Source: JAZKFT01 sp040386335 | GTDB taxonomy: Bacteria; Bacteroidota; Bacteroidia; Chitinophagales; Chitinophagaceae | Direction of reading: 5' to 3' | Length of the DNA stretch: 64,000 nucleotides | Assembly (NCBI GenBank): GCA_040386335.1 | Contig: JAZKFT010000008.1 | Coordinates: forward strand, 124,001 to 188,000 | Shown: in pieces, positions 1 through 10,322 of the stretch | Layout of the letters: every line of letters begins with the position of its first letter | Numbering within the stretch: the stretch's first letter is position 1 | Made by a program: the position numbers and the translations under genes | Notes under the pieces: generated by a model | Databases searched by the model: none | Seen by the model: only the letters and a program-made list of their open reading frames with translations | Told to the model about the DNA's origin: nothing

Positions 1-1
1 T

Positions 2-1345
2 ATCTCTGATACTATTAAGAAAGTAACGATCAATGCGAAACCGGTTGTAACTATTGCGGCAGACAGTATTGGTATTTGCCCTGCCGCCAGTGTCACCTTC
101 ACCGTGTCTAACCCGGTTGCGGGAACGGTATACAGGTGGTACAGTGCACCAACCGGAGGAACACTCTTGTTTACCGGAACAAGCTATACACCAACAGGTG
201 TTACGCCGCCGGTTAGCTATTATGTGGAAGGGACTTCAGCAGCTGGATGTGTGAGCCTGTTAAGGAAGAAAGTAACCGCTTACCTATTGCCGTTGCTCAC
301 AGCACCAGTAGTAACTCAAACAGCCTCAACAGCAAATACAGTGACCTTTACATGGACGGCTGTAACGGGGGCCATCAGCTACGAAGTTTCAGTAAACGCG
401 GGTCCATTTGCCGCTCCTAGCGGACCTGGTCTTACGCATACCGTTACTGGTTTAGGAACACTTTCTTCAACCGCCATTGTTGTAAGAGCCAATGGGGCAA
501 ATAGTTGCCAAAGCAGTTTGTCTGCAAGCATTAGCGGATGTACCAACTCTTCTGCCCAGGTTGTGCCGGATTCACTGGCTGTTTGTAGAGATTCAAGTGT
601 AACGTTTACCGTAACACCGGTTGAGCCGGGCATTACATATTCATGGTATAGTGCAGCAACAGGTGGCACAGCATTGTTTACAGGATCTAGCTACACAGTG
701 CCAGGTATTACTGCAACTACTGCCTTCTTTGTTCAACAAACAAGAACCACAAGCGGTTGTACCAGTACACAACGCAAGAGGGTAGTGGTTACTGTATTGA
801 CCCAATTGTTGCCAACATCTGTTACAGTAGACCAGGATTCCATCACGGTTAATTCGCTTCGGTTCAGATGGTCAGCTGTCACTGGTGCAGCCACTTACCA
901 GGTTTCAGTTGGCGGTGGGCCGTGGATCACACCAAGCAGCGGACCAACCGGGCTAACCCATACTGTTACAGGCTTACGTCCTTTAGACACGGTGAGTGTA
1001 CGAGTGAGAGCAATAGGAATTATTACTTGTCAAACAAGTACCTCACAGGCAGTTTCTGGCAGAACAAGACCAGACCAGATATATATACCAAATACATTTA
1101 GCCCGAACGGTGATGGATTAAATGATGTATTGGCTGTGTACAGTTACGTTATTAAGAACCTGGTATTTACAGTGTATAACCAATGGGGTGAAAAACTAGT
1201 GGAGTCTTATGTACAAAATCCTGTTTGGGATGGTATGTATAAAGGCAAGAAACAACCAATGGGAGTGTACATCTACGTATGCAGGATTACCCTGCTGGAC
1301 GGAACAGTGCAGACACGTAAAGGCTCTATTAATTTGGTGAGATAA
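2..1345 (+). CDS. Partial T9SS type-B sorted surface protein (Ig-like/FN3-like modules)
   Basis: The reading frame is already open at base 2, so the N-terminus lies outside the window. Two repeats alternate an Ig-like module (WYSAxTGGTxLFTGxSYT) with a fibronectin-III-like module (FTWTAVTGAxSYEVS, then LTHTVTGL). The last ~85 residues, from about base 1078, are a typical gliding-motility-associated C-terminal domain: IPNTFSPNGDGLND, then VYNQWGEK and a final LVR. In Bacteroidota this domain directs export through the type IX secretion system and depends on SprF-like partners. A PorP/SprF gene follows at 7.0 kb. Inference: a cell-surface or secreted adhesin. A hairpin terminator follows directly. 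Confidence 0.85.
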   Translation: MSDTIKKVTINAKPVVTIAADSIGICPAASVTFTVSNPVAGTVYRWYSAPTGGTLLFTGTSYTPTGVTPPVSYYVEGTSAAGCVSLLRKKVTAYLLPLLTAPVVTQTASTANTVTFTWTAVTGAISYEVSVNAGPFAAPSGPGLTHTVTGLGTLSSTAIVVRANGANSCQSSLSASISGCTNSSAQVVPDSLAVCRDSSVTFTVTPVEPGITYSWYSAATGGTALFTGSSYTVPGITATTAFFVQQTRTTSGCTSTQRKRVVVTVLTQLLPTSVTVDQDSITVNSLRFRWSAVTGAATYQVSVGGGPWITPSSGPTGLTHTVTGLRPLDTVSVRVRAIGIITCQTSTSQAVSGRTRPDQIYIPNTFSPNGDGLNDVLAVYSYVIKNLVFTVYNQWGEKLVESYVQNPVWDGMYKGKKQPMGVYIYVCRITLLDGTVQTRKGSINLVR

Positions 1346-1352
1346 TTGCAGC

Positions 1353-1398
1353 AGAAACGGGAAGGGCTTTTGGAAGCTTCCCGTTTCTCTCTTTTTTT
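1353..1398 (+). terminator. Rho-independent terminator
   Basis: A 12-bp perfect stem (AGAAACGGGAAG with its complement CTTCCCGTTTCT at 1377-1388) is followed by a T-rich run (CTCTTTTTTTG). It lies eight bases after the stop codon of the partial surface-protein gene. Confidence 0.85.
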
Positions 1399-1552
1399 GT
1401 ACCTTTTGAGTGTACCGGTTTTGTGAGACAATTCAGTATGGCTGCAGATGTTGGAGGAAAGATGTTGGCACCTCCGGCAATTTTTTAAACAGTGAACCCG
1501 ATCCTTAAAACAGAAAATAATAAAATGCACCTTCTAATTTTAATTGCATAAA

Positions 1553-4500
1553 ATGAGATGTAAAATTATTCTATCGTTCACCCTGCTGCTGCTTTCGGTT
1601 CATTGTTTTGCCCAGAATTTTTCCAATAAAGGGAAAGAGTTTTGGGTAGGTTATGGCCATCACCAATATATGGAAGGAAGTTGCGATGGTAATTCCGCAG
1701 CGCCCAACGATATGAATATGGTGCTGTACCTGAGCGCTGAGGAACCCGCCATTGTAACTGTGACGATTGATAGCGCCAAGGTTTTTGGAAATGAGTGGAA
1801 GCGGACCTATATCATTCCCGCATACACTGTAATTTCTACAGAAAATCTACCTAAAGGTTCGCAGGATGCCGGCCCGAGCGGCAGCGATCCAAGTTTTGAT
1901 GCGAGGCTTTTCGACTACGCTCCACCACTCGGTTCAGGCGGTGAAAACCTCTGGCGCCGCAAGGGAATTCATATTACAAGTAATGTTCCTATAGTGGCCT
2001 ACGCACATATATATGGAGGCGTTTCTTCCGGTGCTACCATGCTGATGCCGGTAAATACCTGGGGCTATTCCTATACATCTGTGAATAGCGAACAACGTGA
2101 TGCAGACAGGTCCTATTCGTGGATGTATGTAATTGCCAAAGAAGACAATACCCTGGTTCAGATAACACCATCGGCCAATTCCCGCAAGGGTAAACCGGCT
2201 GGTGTGCCATTTAATGTACTGATACAGAAAGGACAGATCTACCAGTTGGTAGGCGAAAGTGTTTGTTCTACGGGTAACGGTCCGGAGCTGACCGGTACCA
2301 CTGTGAAATCATTGGTTGGGCCAGATGGTAAATGTCACCCTGTAGCCGTTTTTGGCGGCAGCAGCCGTACCGGTGGCGAAACCCTTACCTGTGGTACAGG
2401 CTCAGGAAGAGACAATGATATGCAACAGCTCTTTCCGGAGCATGCATGGGGTAAACGCTATGCAACAACTCCTTTTTCAAAATCGTCCGGGAGTACTTTG
2501 CAAGCTAACCAACTTCAGACAAGTGTATATAAAGTAATTATAAAAGAACCGGGGACGATTGTACGAAGAAATGGCACCCAGCTTACAGGTTTAATTGGCG
2601 GCAAATACTATAAGTTTTCCAGCAATACAGCAGACTATATTGTTGCAGACAAGCCAATCATGGTAGCACAGTTTATGAGCGGAACCAGTGCATGTAATGG
2701 TGGTAGTGGCGACCCTGAAATGATCACACTGAGCCCGATAGAACAGGCCATAAAACAGATAGGTTTTTACCGGAATACGAAAGAGGCCATCCAGGCAAAT
2801 TATTTAACGCTGACGGTACCAACACCGGGTGTATCGTCATTACGAATAGATAATTCACCCACCTTTAGCCATACCTACCCTCATCCAAATCTCCCGGGTT
2901 ATACCGTAGTGATAAAAGGATGGGCAGCTGCACAATCGCAGGTCCTGGTGCGATGTGATTCCGGTTTTACCGCTATCACCTATGGGCTCGGGGGCGCAGA
3001 AAGTTATGGATACAATGCCGGTACCTATATTAACAATCTGAGTGCCATCGGTGCCATCCACAACACATTTGATACCACCAATACCACCAATAGCTTTACG
3101 TGTACCAAGACACCCGTGGAACTTTCTGTGTTAATGGCTTATAAACCTTTGCAGATGGAATGGTTACTGAGCAGGCTCTCTTCTGTGCTTACGCCAAGTA
3201 CCAATATCATCACCAACCCACCGGTGATCATTGATTCACCGTTGGTAAATGGTATTAAATATTATAAGTATACATTACCAGGCGATTTCTCTTTTAGCGA
3301 TACTGGAACCTTTAAAGTACCGATAGTTTGCACATCCCCAACTATTGATAATTGTACTCAAACAGATACCGTGTATTATGATATTACGGTAAAAGGGAAG
3401 CCAGTGGCCGATTTTACCTACACCCATTCAGGATGCTATACTGACACCGTATTTTTTGCAGGTAGCGGAACGGCGGGTAACTATACCATCAACCGGTGGC
3501 GCTGGGATTTCCCTGCGAACAGTAAGGATAGTATACAAAATCCAAAAAGGGTATTGCCTGTAGGAACACACAGCGTGAAATTGCTGGTGATTTCGAAAGA
3601 AGGCTGCGTAGGCGACACCACCAGGCAGATCACTATTAACCCGCCACCTGCAACTGATTTTACTGCAACCCCGGGAGCCATCTGTGAACCTTCAGTTTAT
3701 AATTTTACTTCTGCCACAACTCCTGGTACGGGCGTGTCGTTTTATTGGGATTTTGGCAATGGCAATACCAGCAGCGGTGCCACCAATACTGCTTCTGCAA
3801 ACTATGGCAGTTACGGAACCTATACAGTAAAGCATGTGGCCAGGACCATCGGACAATGCCCAACAGATACAGTAAGAAAAACGGTGACCATTTTTGCCAA
3901 ACCAAGAGTCAATTTTAGTTACCCTGTAGGCTGCCTTGCTTTGGATGGAACGGCACAATTCACTGATGCTACTATCATTCCTGATGGCCAAACATTGACC
4001 TATGCCTGGGAGTTTGATGATCCAAATTTCACCACAGGAAATCCGAATACTTCTACCGCACAAAATCCTACCCATAAATACACTGCGTTTGGTACTTATG
4101 ACATTAAACTTACCGTTACTACGAACAACGGTTGTAGCAAAGACACCACCATTACAACCACTTTCGCCGTAAGGCCGATACTGGCTTTTGCGCCATTGAC
4201 AAGTGTTTGCGTCAGCGCACCTGTTATGTCAATTGCTACGGGCTCCTCTGTCAACGGTGTTCCGGGTACAGCTTTTTATAGAGGCCCGGGTACTGATTCT
4301 GCTGGTAATTTTAATCCTTCAATAGCCGGGGCGGGGGTAAAAACTATCTGGTATGTATTTACCAGTACGGGCGGATGTAAGGATTCCCTTTCGCAAACCA
4401 TAAGGGTACATCCGAAACCTTCGGCTGCATTTGCCCTAAGTGATACCAGTTTCTGCCGTAACAGTGCTACCACAATAACCGATAATTCTACCATTGGGTC

Positions 4501-6997
4501 CGGTAATATTCGTCTCTGGAAATGGACATTCGGTGATGGCACATTTGCCGACAATACAACAGGTGCTCCATTTACAAAGAGTTATGCTACGGCTAATAAT
4601 TTCACGATCCGGCTGGTTACCATATCTGACAGCAGTTGTGTAAGTGATACAGTAAGCAGGTTGGCGAAAGTGAACCAGATGCCGATATCTAATTTCAGTT
4701 TTACACATACTGGTTGCAGTCGCGATACAGTTTCTTTTACTGCCCTGGTGCCCAACAATTTGTACATCGTAAGTAAATGGAAATGGCAGTTCTCAAATGG
4801 CGACACTTCTATCCTGCGGGATCCCAGGATGGTTTTTGCCGCAGGTGCCCATACTGCAAGACTTACCATTACTACCACAGACGGCTGTAGCGACGATACA
4901 ATAATGAGCTTTACCGTAGTGCCACCTCCCGTTGCCGGCTTTACAGCGTCTCCGCTTTCACAGTGTGAACCGGGAACTGTAAATCTTTCTGATGCCTCTA
5001 CTTATACCGGCACCGGTACTATTGTTTCCTCCTATTGGGATTTTGGCAATAACCAGACAGTGACCAATGCCAATAATAACGCAGTGTCTGCACTATATCC
5101 CGGATACGGAAATTACACGGTGAAACACGTGGTTAAGATTTCTGATCTCTGTATCAGCGATACTGCCCGAAGGTCTGTAACGGTTTTTGCTAAACCAAGG
5201 GTTAAGTTTGGTTATCCTGTGGGTTGTTTGCCAGTGGATAACACTGCCAGATTCTCTGACAGCACTTTTATACCAGATGGACAGGCAGTGACTTACGATT
5301 GGAATTTTGGGGATAGTGCTGCAACGGCCGGCAACCCGAATACTTCTACAGCCAGGAACCCGACTCATATTTATGTAAATTATGGTACGTACAAGATTAA
5401 ATTAACCGTAACCACCGCAAACGGTTGCAGCAGCGACACGACTATTTCTGCCACATTTGCTGTACGTCCGCTCCTGGCTTTTGCACCGATAAGCAGCATT
5501 TGTGTTAATGGCGGAACGATATCTGTAGCCAACGGAACTGTTACCAATGGTGTACCCGGAACAGGTATTTACCGGGGCCCTGGCACAGATGCTGCGGGCA
5601 ACTTTAATGCGGCAATTGCGGGAACCGGTACCAAAACGATCTGGTATGTATTTACCAGCACCGGCAATTGTACCGATTCTGTTTCGCAAACCATTACGGT
5701 GAACGCTAAACCGGTGGCAGATATCACAATATCAAGAAATAGTTTTTGCCTGGATGCCGCTACTGTGTTGACCGGAAGTTCAGTGCTCAGCTCAGGAACC
5801 ACCACCTCTTACAGATGGGATTTTGGAGATGCAACGACAGCTAACAATCCTACCAATGCACCGATCACCAAATCCTATACCGCAGTTGGCCCTTACACGG
5901 TGAAACTGGTTACTGTTTCCGATAACAATTGCGCAAGTGACACGGTTTCAAAAACCCTCGTCGTTAACGCGCTTCCGGTCGCGGACTTTAGTTTGCCTGC
6001 TAACATCTGTATGCCGGCAGGTAAAGCACAGTTTACCAATATGTCGTCCCTGCCGGGTGGTACATCTTCGCCTGGATTGACCTATAACTGGAACTTTGGT
6101 GATGGTAGCGCTCCATCCACAGCCAATGATCCGCTGCACATTTATAGCGCAACAGGTTCTTATGGTGTACGGCTTACTGTTACAACGGCTAGCGGTTGTG
6201 TTAAGGACTCACTGAAAACATTGTCTTCATTCTTCGATCAACCAATTGCCTCATTTGCTGTGACTCCAGACACGCTTTGCCAGGGAACACCAAACATGTT
6301 TACAGATTTAAGTACGGCGCCTAATAGCACTATCAATTCCTGGAACTGGTCATTTGGCGATGGGACGGTATCTGCACAAGCCACCCCGCTGAAGCAATTC
6401 AACCAGCCTGGTAACTACAATATTAAATTAGTAGTGACCAATACACAGGGTTGCGCTTCCGATACCTTTAGCAGGGCGGTGACGGTGTACCTGCAACCCG
6501 TCATAAATGCCGGGCCTTCATTCACAGTTCCATCAGGACAGACGGTGATTTTCGCACCGATATCCAACGATACCACCAATCTGAGGTTCCTTTGGACACC
6601 GTCGTTTGATTTTAATAATGCCACTTCACTCCGGCAGTCGCTAATAGCGCTCCGCGACCAGGTATATTATCTTACGGCTATTGGCGACGGCAACTGTACT
6701 GCAACCGATTCGCTGCTGGTAAAAGTGCTGAAACCACTGAAAATTCCGAATGCATTTTCACCCAATGGTGACAATATTAATGACCGCTGGGATATACCAA
6801 ATCTCGCGGACTATCCAGGTGCCAGGGTCACTATTTTTAACCGGTATGGCAGCCCGGTATATACCGTGACCGGTTATTCGAAATCGTGGGATGGTACTAT
6901 CAACGGGAAGGCATTGCCTGTAGGTGTGTATTACTATATCATCGACCCTAAGAATGGATTTAATCCCGTAACAGGTTCGGTAACCATACTGCGGTAA
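1553..6997 (+). CDS. Giant IgGFc-binding-like/PKD-repeat T9SS surface protein
   Basis: A protein of about 1814 residues. The ATG at 1553 begins MRCKIILS followed by a hydrophobic core ending CFAQ, a good signal peptide; an in-frame TTG three codons earlier is less likely. Residues ~25-500 resemble the IgGFc-binding N-terminal family seen in Bacteroidota surface proteins (GKEFWVGYG start). Next come about ten PKD-like modules, recognised by WDFG/WNFGDG-type motifs. Residues ~616-1042 and ~1043-1473 are two tandem copies of one four-PKD super-module. The final ~85 residues are a type-B T9SS sorting domain (IPNAFSPNGDNIND ... VTILR). It is followed by porP/sprF and an ompA-like gene, a usual arrangement for such cargo. 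Role inferred: surface adhesion or gliding. Confidence 0.9.
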   Translation: MRCKIILSFTLLLLSVHCFAQNFSNKGKEFWVGYGHHQYMEGSCDGNSAAPNDMNMVLYLSAEEPAIVTVTIDSAKVFGNEWKRTYIIPAYTVISTENLPKGSQDAGPSGSDPSFDARLFDYAPPLGSGGENLWRRKGIHITSNVPIVAYAHIYGGVSSGATMLMPVNTWGYSYTSVNSEQRDADRSYSWMYVIAKEDNTLVQITPSANSRKGKPAGVPFNVLIQKGQIYQLVGESVCSTGNGPELTGTTVKSLVGPDGKCHPVAVFGGSSRTGGETLTCGTGSGRDNDMQQLFPEHAWGKRYATTPFSKSSGSTLQANQLQTSVYKVIIKEPGTIVRRNGTQLTGLIGGKYYKFSSNTADYIVADKPIMVAQFMSGTSACNGGSGDPEMITLSPIEQAIKQIGFYRNTKEAIQANYLTLTVPTPGVSSLRIDNSPTFSHTYPHPNLPGYTVVIKGWAAAQSQVLVRCDSGFTAITYGLGGAESYGYNAGTYINNLSAIGAIHNTFDTTNTTNSFTCTKTPVELSVLMAYKPLQMEWLLSRLSSVLTPSTNIITNPPVIIDSPLVNGIKYYKYTLPGDFSFSDTGTFKVPIVCTSPTIDNCTQTDTVYYDITVKGKPVADFTYTHSGCYTDTVFFAGSGTAGNYTINRWRWDFPANSKDSIQNPKRVLPVGTHSVKLLVISKEGCVGDTTRQITINPPPATDFTATPGAICEPSVYNFTSATTPGTGVSFYWDFGNGNTSSGATNTASANYGSYGTYTVKHVARTIGQCPTDTVRKTVTIFAKPRVNFSYPVGCLALDGTAQFTDATIIPDGQTLTYAWEFDDPNFTTGNPNTSTAQNPTHKYTAFGTYDIKLTVTTNNGCSKDTTITTTFAVRPILAFAPLTSVCVSAPVMSIATGSSVNGVPGTAFYRGPGTDSAGNFNPSIAGAGVKTIWYVFTSTGGCKDSLSQTIRVHPKPSAAFALSDTSFCRNSATTITDNSTIGSGNIRLWKWTFGDGTFADNTTGAPFTKSYATANNFTIRLVTISDSSCVSDTVSRLAKVNQMPISNFSFTHTGCSRDTVSFTALVPNNLYIVSKWKWQFSNGDTSILRDPRMVFAAGAHTARLTITTTDGCSDDTIMSFTVVPPPVAGFTASPLSQCEPGTVNLSDASTYTGTGTIVSSYWDFGNNQTVTNANNNAVSALYPGYGNYTVKHVVKISDLCISDTARRSVTVFAKPRVKFGYPVGCLPVDNTARFSDSTFIPDGQAVTYDWNFGDSAATAGNPNTSTARNPTHIYVNYGTYKIKLTVTTANGCSSDTTISATFAVRPLLAFAPISSICVNGGTISVANGTVTNGVPGTGIYRGPGTDAAGNFNAAIAGTGTKTIWYVFTSTGNCTDSVSQTITVNAKPVADITISRNSFCLDAATVLTGSSVLSSGTTTSYRWDFGDATTANNPTNAPITKSYTAVGPYTVKLVTVSDNNCASDTVSKTLVVNALPVADFSLPANICMPAGKAQFTNMSSLPGGTSSPGLTYNWNFGDGSAPSTANDPLHIYSATGSYGVRLTVTTASGCVKDSLKTLSSFFDQPIASFAVTPDTLCQGTPNMFTDLSTAPNSTINSWNWSFGDGTVSAQATPLKQFNQPGNYNIKLVVTNTQGCASDTFSRAVTVYLQPVINAGPSFTVPSGQTVIFAPISNDTTNLRFLWTPSFDFNNATSLRQSLIALRDQVYYLTAIGDGNCTATDSLLVKVLKPLKIPNAFSPNGDNINDRWDIPNLADYPGARVTIFNRYGSPVYTVTGYSKSWDGTINGKALPVGVYYYIIDPKNGFNPVTGSVTILR

Positions 6998-7048
6998 GGA
7001 GAGATAGAAAGGAAACTGAAATAAAAACTACTAAAACAACAACTGCAA

Positions 7049-8053
7049 ATGAGACGTTTTCTTAAGGTTTGTTTTTTACTATGTGTATTGAGTACCAGCT
7101 TTAAGGCAGGTGCCCAGGTAGATCCGCATTTTTCCCAGTATTATGTGTATCCATCGTGGTTGAACCCAGCGCTTACGGGTGCCTTCGATGGCAGTTATCG
7201 TGTGGCGGCTATTTACCGGAGCCAATGGGGCAGTATTACGAGTCCGTTTTCTACCCCGGGTATTGCAGCAGATTTTAATACCGGTAAGGGTATGAATTTG
7301 GGCGCGTCTGTACTAAACCAAAAAGCAGGCGATGGTGGCTACAATTACATGACGGCCTATGCATCGGCAGCATTTACAGGCGTACGGTTTGGAACCGACG
7401 GACACCAACACCTGCTGTTTGGTATGCAGGCTGGTTTTATTAACCGCCGCTTCGACAGGAATAAATTGACATTTGGCGACCAGTGGAACCCCATCACAGG
7501 GTACAATCCAACTAACCAAAGCCTGGACCAGGTAACCAAGCCTACCGCAACCTCCTTTGATGCCGGTGCAGGTGTGATGTACTATGATGGCAGACCCAAC
7601 AGGAGATCTAACTTTTATGGTGGCTTTTCAGCATCACATATTACCAGGCCAAAAGATTTGTTTAGTGCCAATGGCAACGATAAACTGCCTATCCGCTGGA
7701 CGATGCATGCAGGTATGCGGATCAAAGCCGGTGACGGTTTCAGCATCACGCCCAATGCCCTTTACCTGCGCCAGGGTAATGCCCAGGAAACCATGTTGGG
7801 GGTTTATGGCCAGTTCAGGGCTGCCAGCGATCTTGATTTGCTGATTGGTGCCAATTATCGTTTTGATGACGCATTTTCACCATACTTCGGATTCAACTAT
7901 AAAAACTTAATGTTGGGTGTCAGCTACGACGTCAATACTTCGGATCTTGGTAAAGTGGTGAACGGTGCCAACTCCTTCGAAATATCCCTGACGATTACCG
8001 GTAAGAAAAAGGCCAATATGCCGGAAGAGAATTTCTTCTGTCCAAGACTTTGA
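7049..8053 (+). CDS. PorP/SprF family T9SS outer-membrane protein
   Basis: 334 residues, the usual length for the family. A signal peptide (MRRFLKVCFLLCVLS ... GAQ) is followed by the diagnostic start of the mature protein, VDPHFSQYYVYPSWLNPA, and by FxGSYRVAAIYRSQW. The rest is a predicted outer-membrane beta-barrel with a final strand region FEISLTI. PorP/SprF proteins sit in the outer membrane and are needed for secretion or anchoring of type-B CTD cargo. The gene starts 51 bp after the giant PKD protein and is followed 96 bp later by a TPR/OmpA gene, so the three are probably co-transcribed. Confidence 0.92.
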   Translation: MRRFLKVCFLLCVLSTSFKAGAQVDPHFSQYYVYPSWLNPALTGAFDGSYRVAAIYRSQWGSITSPFSTPGIAADFNTGKGMNLGASVLNQKAGDGGYNYMTAYASAAFTGVRFGTDGHQHLLFGMQAGFINRRFDRNKLTFGDQWNPITGYNPTNQSLDQVTKPTATSFDAGAGVMYYDGRPNRRSNFYGGFSASHITRPKDLFSANGNDKLPIRWTMHAGMRIKAGDGFSITPNALYLRQGNAQETMLGVYGQFRAASDLDLLIGANYRFDDAFSPYFGFNYKNLMLGVSYDVNTSDLGKVVNGANSFEISLTITGKKKANMPEENFFCPRL

Positions 8054-8149
8054 CGATTGTGCAGTTAATGGTCATTAGGTCAATGGTCAATAGGAGAGCA
8101 GGTCTATCTAAAACATTACAATCCACCTTCATCCATACATTTTTTTTGA

Positions 8150-10204
8150 ATGAAAAAACTAATTGAAATTTCTTACCGCAGCATGCTGTTTTCCGTGGCT
8201 GCAACTGTGTTGGCAGTTTCAGCATTTGCGCAGTCAACAGCTGATTACCTGAAAGCTGCCGAAAGCTATTTTGCCAAAGGCGATTACTATTCGGCTGCCA
8301 TGTATTACGAGCGTTTTCTTACCGGTAAACCGGGCAACAATACCTCCGGTTTCAATCCTTATGTGGTGCAACAGGTAAGCAGTAAAACGGTTGCCGCCAA
8401 TCCCGCCAGTCGTAAACAGGTTATTTACAAATTGGCCGAAAGTTACCGGATGATAAAATATTATGCCAAAGCAGAGCCATTGTACCTGGAGGCCATGCCG
8501 ATGAGTGCCGAATTTCCCCTTGCAGGTTATTGGTATGCCAAAAGCCTGAAGGCAAATGATAAATCTGCCGAAGCTGAAGTGGCGTTTAATGAATTCTTAA
8601 AAAATTATACTACTGAGGATGAGTATTCAAGAGACGTAAAAAAAGAATTGGGCAATATCCAATTTGCAAAAGCAGAATTAAAGAAAAAAGATCTCTACAA
8701 ATTCAAAGTCAATAAAATGGATGGCGCGGTGAACCAAACCGGTGCCAGCTATGCTTCCACTTTTTTGAATAATGGCTCGGTGGTTTTTACAACTACAAGG
8801 CCTGACACGGGAGCAGTGGTTGCAAAAGGAAATCCCTACACCAATAAGCTGGTTAAAGCTTCTGCTGAAGGCAATTCATTTACCAGCCAGCAAAAAATAG
8901 AATTGGTGAAAGATGCTGATTGGGAGCAGGGAGTGGCATCTTTTTCTCCTGATGGAAACAAGATGTTTATTACAAGATGGACTACGCAAAATGGCAAAAA
9001 AGTATCTGCCCTTTTTCAATCAGATATGACCATGACTGGCTGGAGTGCACCAACCAAACTCGGAGAGAATGTAAATGCAACAGGATCCGGAACACAGCAG
9101 CCTTTTGTAACAACCGATGGTAAAATGCTCATATTTTCTAGTGATCGCTCGGGAGGACTTGGCAAATTTGATCTATGGTCAATTCCACTGGATGCTGCTT
9201 TTAATCCGTCAGGTGCTGCCACCAACCTGGGAAGCGCTATTAATACCGCCGATGATGATGAGGCTGCATTTTACCACCAGCCATCACAGACACTCATATT
9301 CGCCAGCAATGGCCGGACCGGAATGGGAGGTTTAGACCTGTATTATTCAAAAGGAAATTTCACCAGCTGGGATACTCCAAAAAATATGGGCTACCCGGTA
9401 AACTCTGTAAAAGACGATATCTATTACAATACAAACGATAAAAAGAATCCGTGGAATAATGCCTACCTCAGCAGTGACCGTAATTCCCCCTGCTGCCTGG
9501 AGTTGTTTACGTTCACTAAGATCAGGAACAAGAAAGTGGTCTCCGGCCGTGTATTGGATTGCGATGCCAACACGCCTATAGCAGGTGCAATTGTGAGCGC
9601 TAAGGATATAAATGGACGGACTGTATTTACAAAAACTACTGACGCAAGTGGTAAATACGAAATGGTAATGGACGACTACCAGGACCTGGGTTTCAATGCA
9701 ACGGGTGATGGCTATAACAGCAAAGCGTTCAACTTTAATTCACCCAATGACATCAACGATGATATAGACACAGTGGCCAACCCGGATCTTTGCCTGAGCA
9801 AGCCACCTAAGCCTCCGGTAATTATAGATACACCGATAGCCGTAAATGTGCCGATCGTTCTCGACAACGTGTTGTATGAATTTAATAAATATGTACTGGC
9901 ACCGTCTTCTTATCCTTCGCTGGATAAACTGGTAAAACTGATGCAGGACAACCCAGGTATGGCCATTGAGTTAAGTTCACACACAGATAATATCGGTTCT
10001 GATAAATATAACCAAACACTCTCCGAGAAACGTGCAGCTTCCTGTGTACAATACCTTATTTCCAAAGGCATTGAAAAATCAAGGATCGAGACTAAAGGCT
10101 ATGGAGAAAGCAAGCCGGTAGCACCGAACTCGATCAGGGGCAAGGACAATCCTGCCGGTCGTAAGCAGAACCGTCGTACAGAATTTAAGATTTTACATTA
10201 TTAA
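8150..10204 (+). CDS. TPR/PD40 propeller/OmpA family protein (PorE-like architecture)
   Basis: 684 residues. Signal peptide 1-27 (ending AFAQ), TPR-like helices ~30-165 (ESYFAKGDYYSAAMYYERFL), a WD40-like PD40 propeller ~190-440 (repeats such as FSSDRSGGLGKFDLW and FASNGRTGMGGLDLYY), a carboxypeptidase-regulatory-like fold ~455-530, and an OmpA peptidoglycan-binding domain ~575-684 (SHTDNIGSDKYNQTLSEKRA). The same domain order is known in T9SS-linked PorE-type lipoproteins or periplasmic proteins that tie the apparatus to peptidoglycan. No lipobox cysteine is visible here. The gene closes the CTD-protein/PorP/OmpA cluster, and a terminator lies 26 bp downstream. Confidence 0.88.
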   Translation: MKKLIEISYRSMLFSVAATVLAVSAFAQSTADYLKAAESYFAKGDYYSAAMYYERFLTGKPGNNTSGFNPYVVQQVSSKTVAANPASRKQVIYKLAESYRMIKYYAKAEPLYLEAMPMSAEFPLAGYWYAKSLKANDKSAEAEVAFNEFLKNYTTEDEYSRDVKKELGNIQFAKAELKKKDLYKFKVNKMDGAVNQTGASYASTFLNNGSVVFTTTRPDTGAVVAKGNPYTNKLVKASAEGNSFTSQQKIELVKDADWEQGVASFSPDGNKMFITRWTTQNGKKVSALFQSDMTMTGWSAPTKLGENVNATGSGTQQPFVTTDGKMLIFSSDRSGGLGKFDLWSIPLDAAFNPSGAATNLGSAINTADDDEAAFYHQPSQTLIFASNGRTGMGGLDLYYSKGNFTSWDTPKNMGYPVNSVKDDIYYNTNDKKNPWNNAYLSSDRNSPCCLELFTFTKIRNKKVVSGRVLDCDANTPIAGAIVSAKDINGRTVFTKTTDASGKYEMVMDDYQDLGFNATGDGYNSKAFNFNSPNDINDDIDTVANPDLCLSKPPKPPVIIDTPIAVNVPIVLDNVLYEFNKYVLAPSSYPSLDKLVKLMQDNPGMAIELSSHTDNIGSDKYNQTLSEKRAASCVQYLISKGIEKSRIETKGYGESKPVAPNSIRGKDNPAGRKQNRRTEFKILHY

Positions 10205-10229
10205 AAATACCTACGAGGGATGACCATTG

Positions 10230-10258
10230 GGCTGCTCAGAAATGGGCAGCCTTTTTTT
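10230..10258 (+). terminator. Rho-independent terminator
   Basis: An 8-bp stem (GGCTGCTC/GGGCAGCC with one G-U pair, 10230-10237 and 10244-10251) is followed by seven T. It ends the T9SS gene cluster. Confidence 0.85.
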
Positions 10259-10322
10259 AATATTGTGCACACACTGTTCACTATACACATTCAATCCGCG
10301 GCTTCAAAACGACAACTTACAA

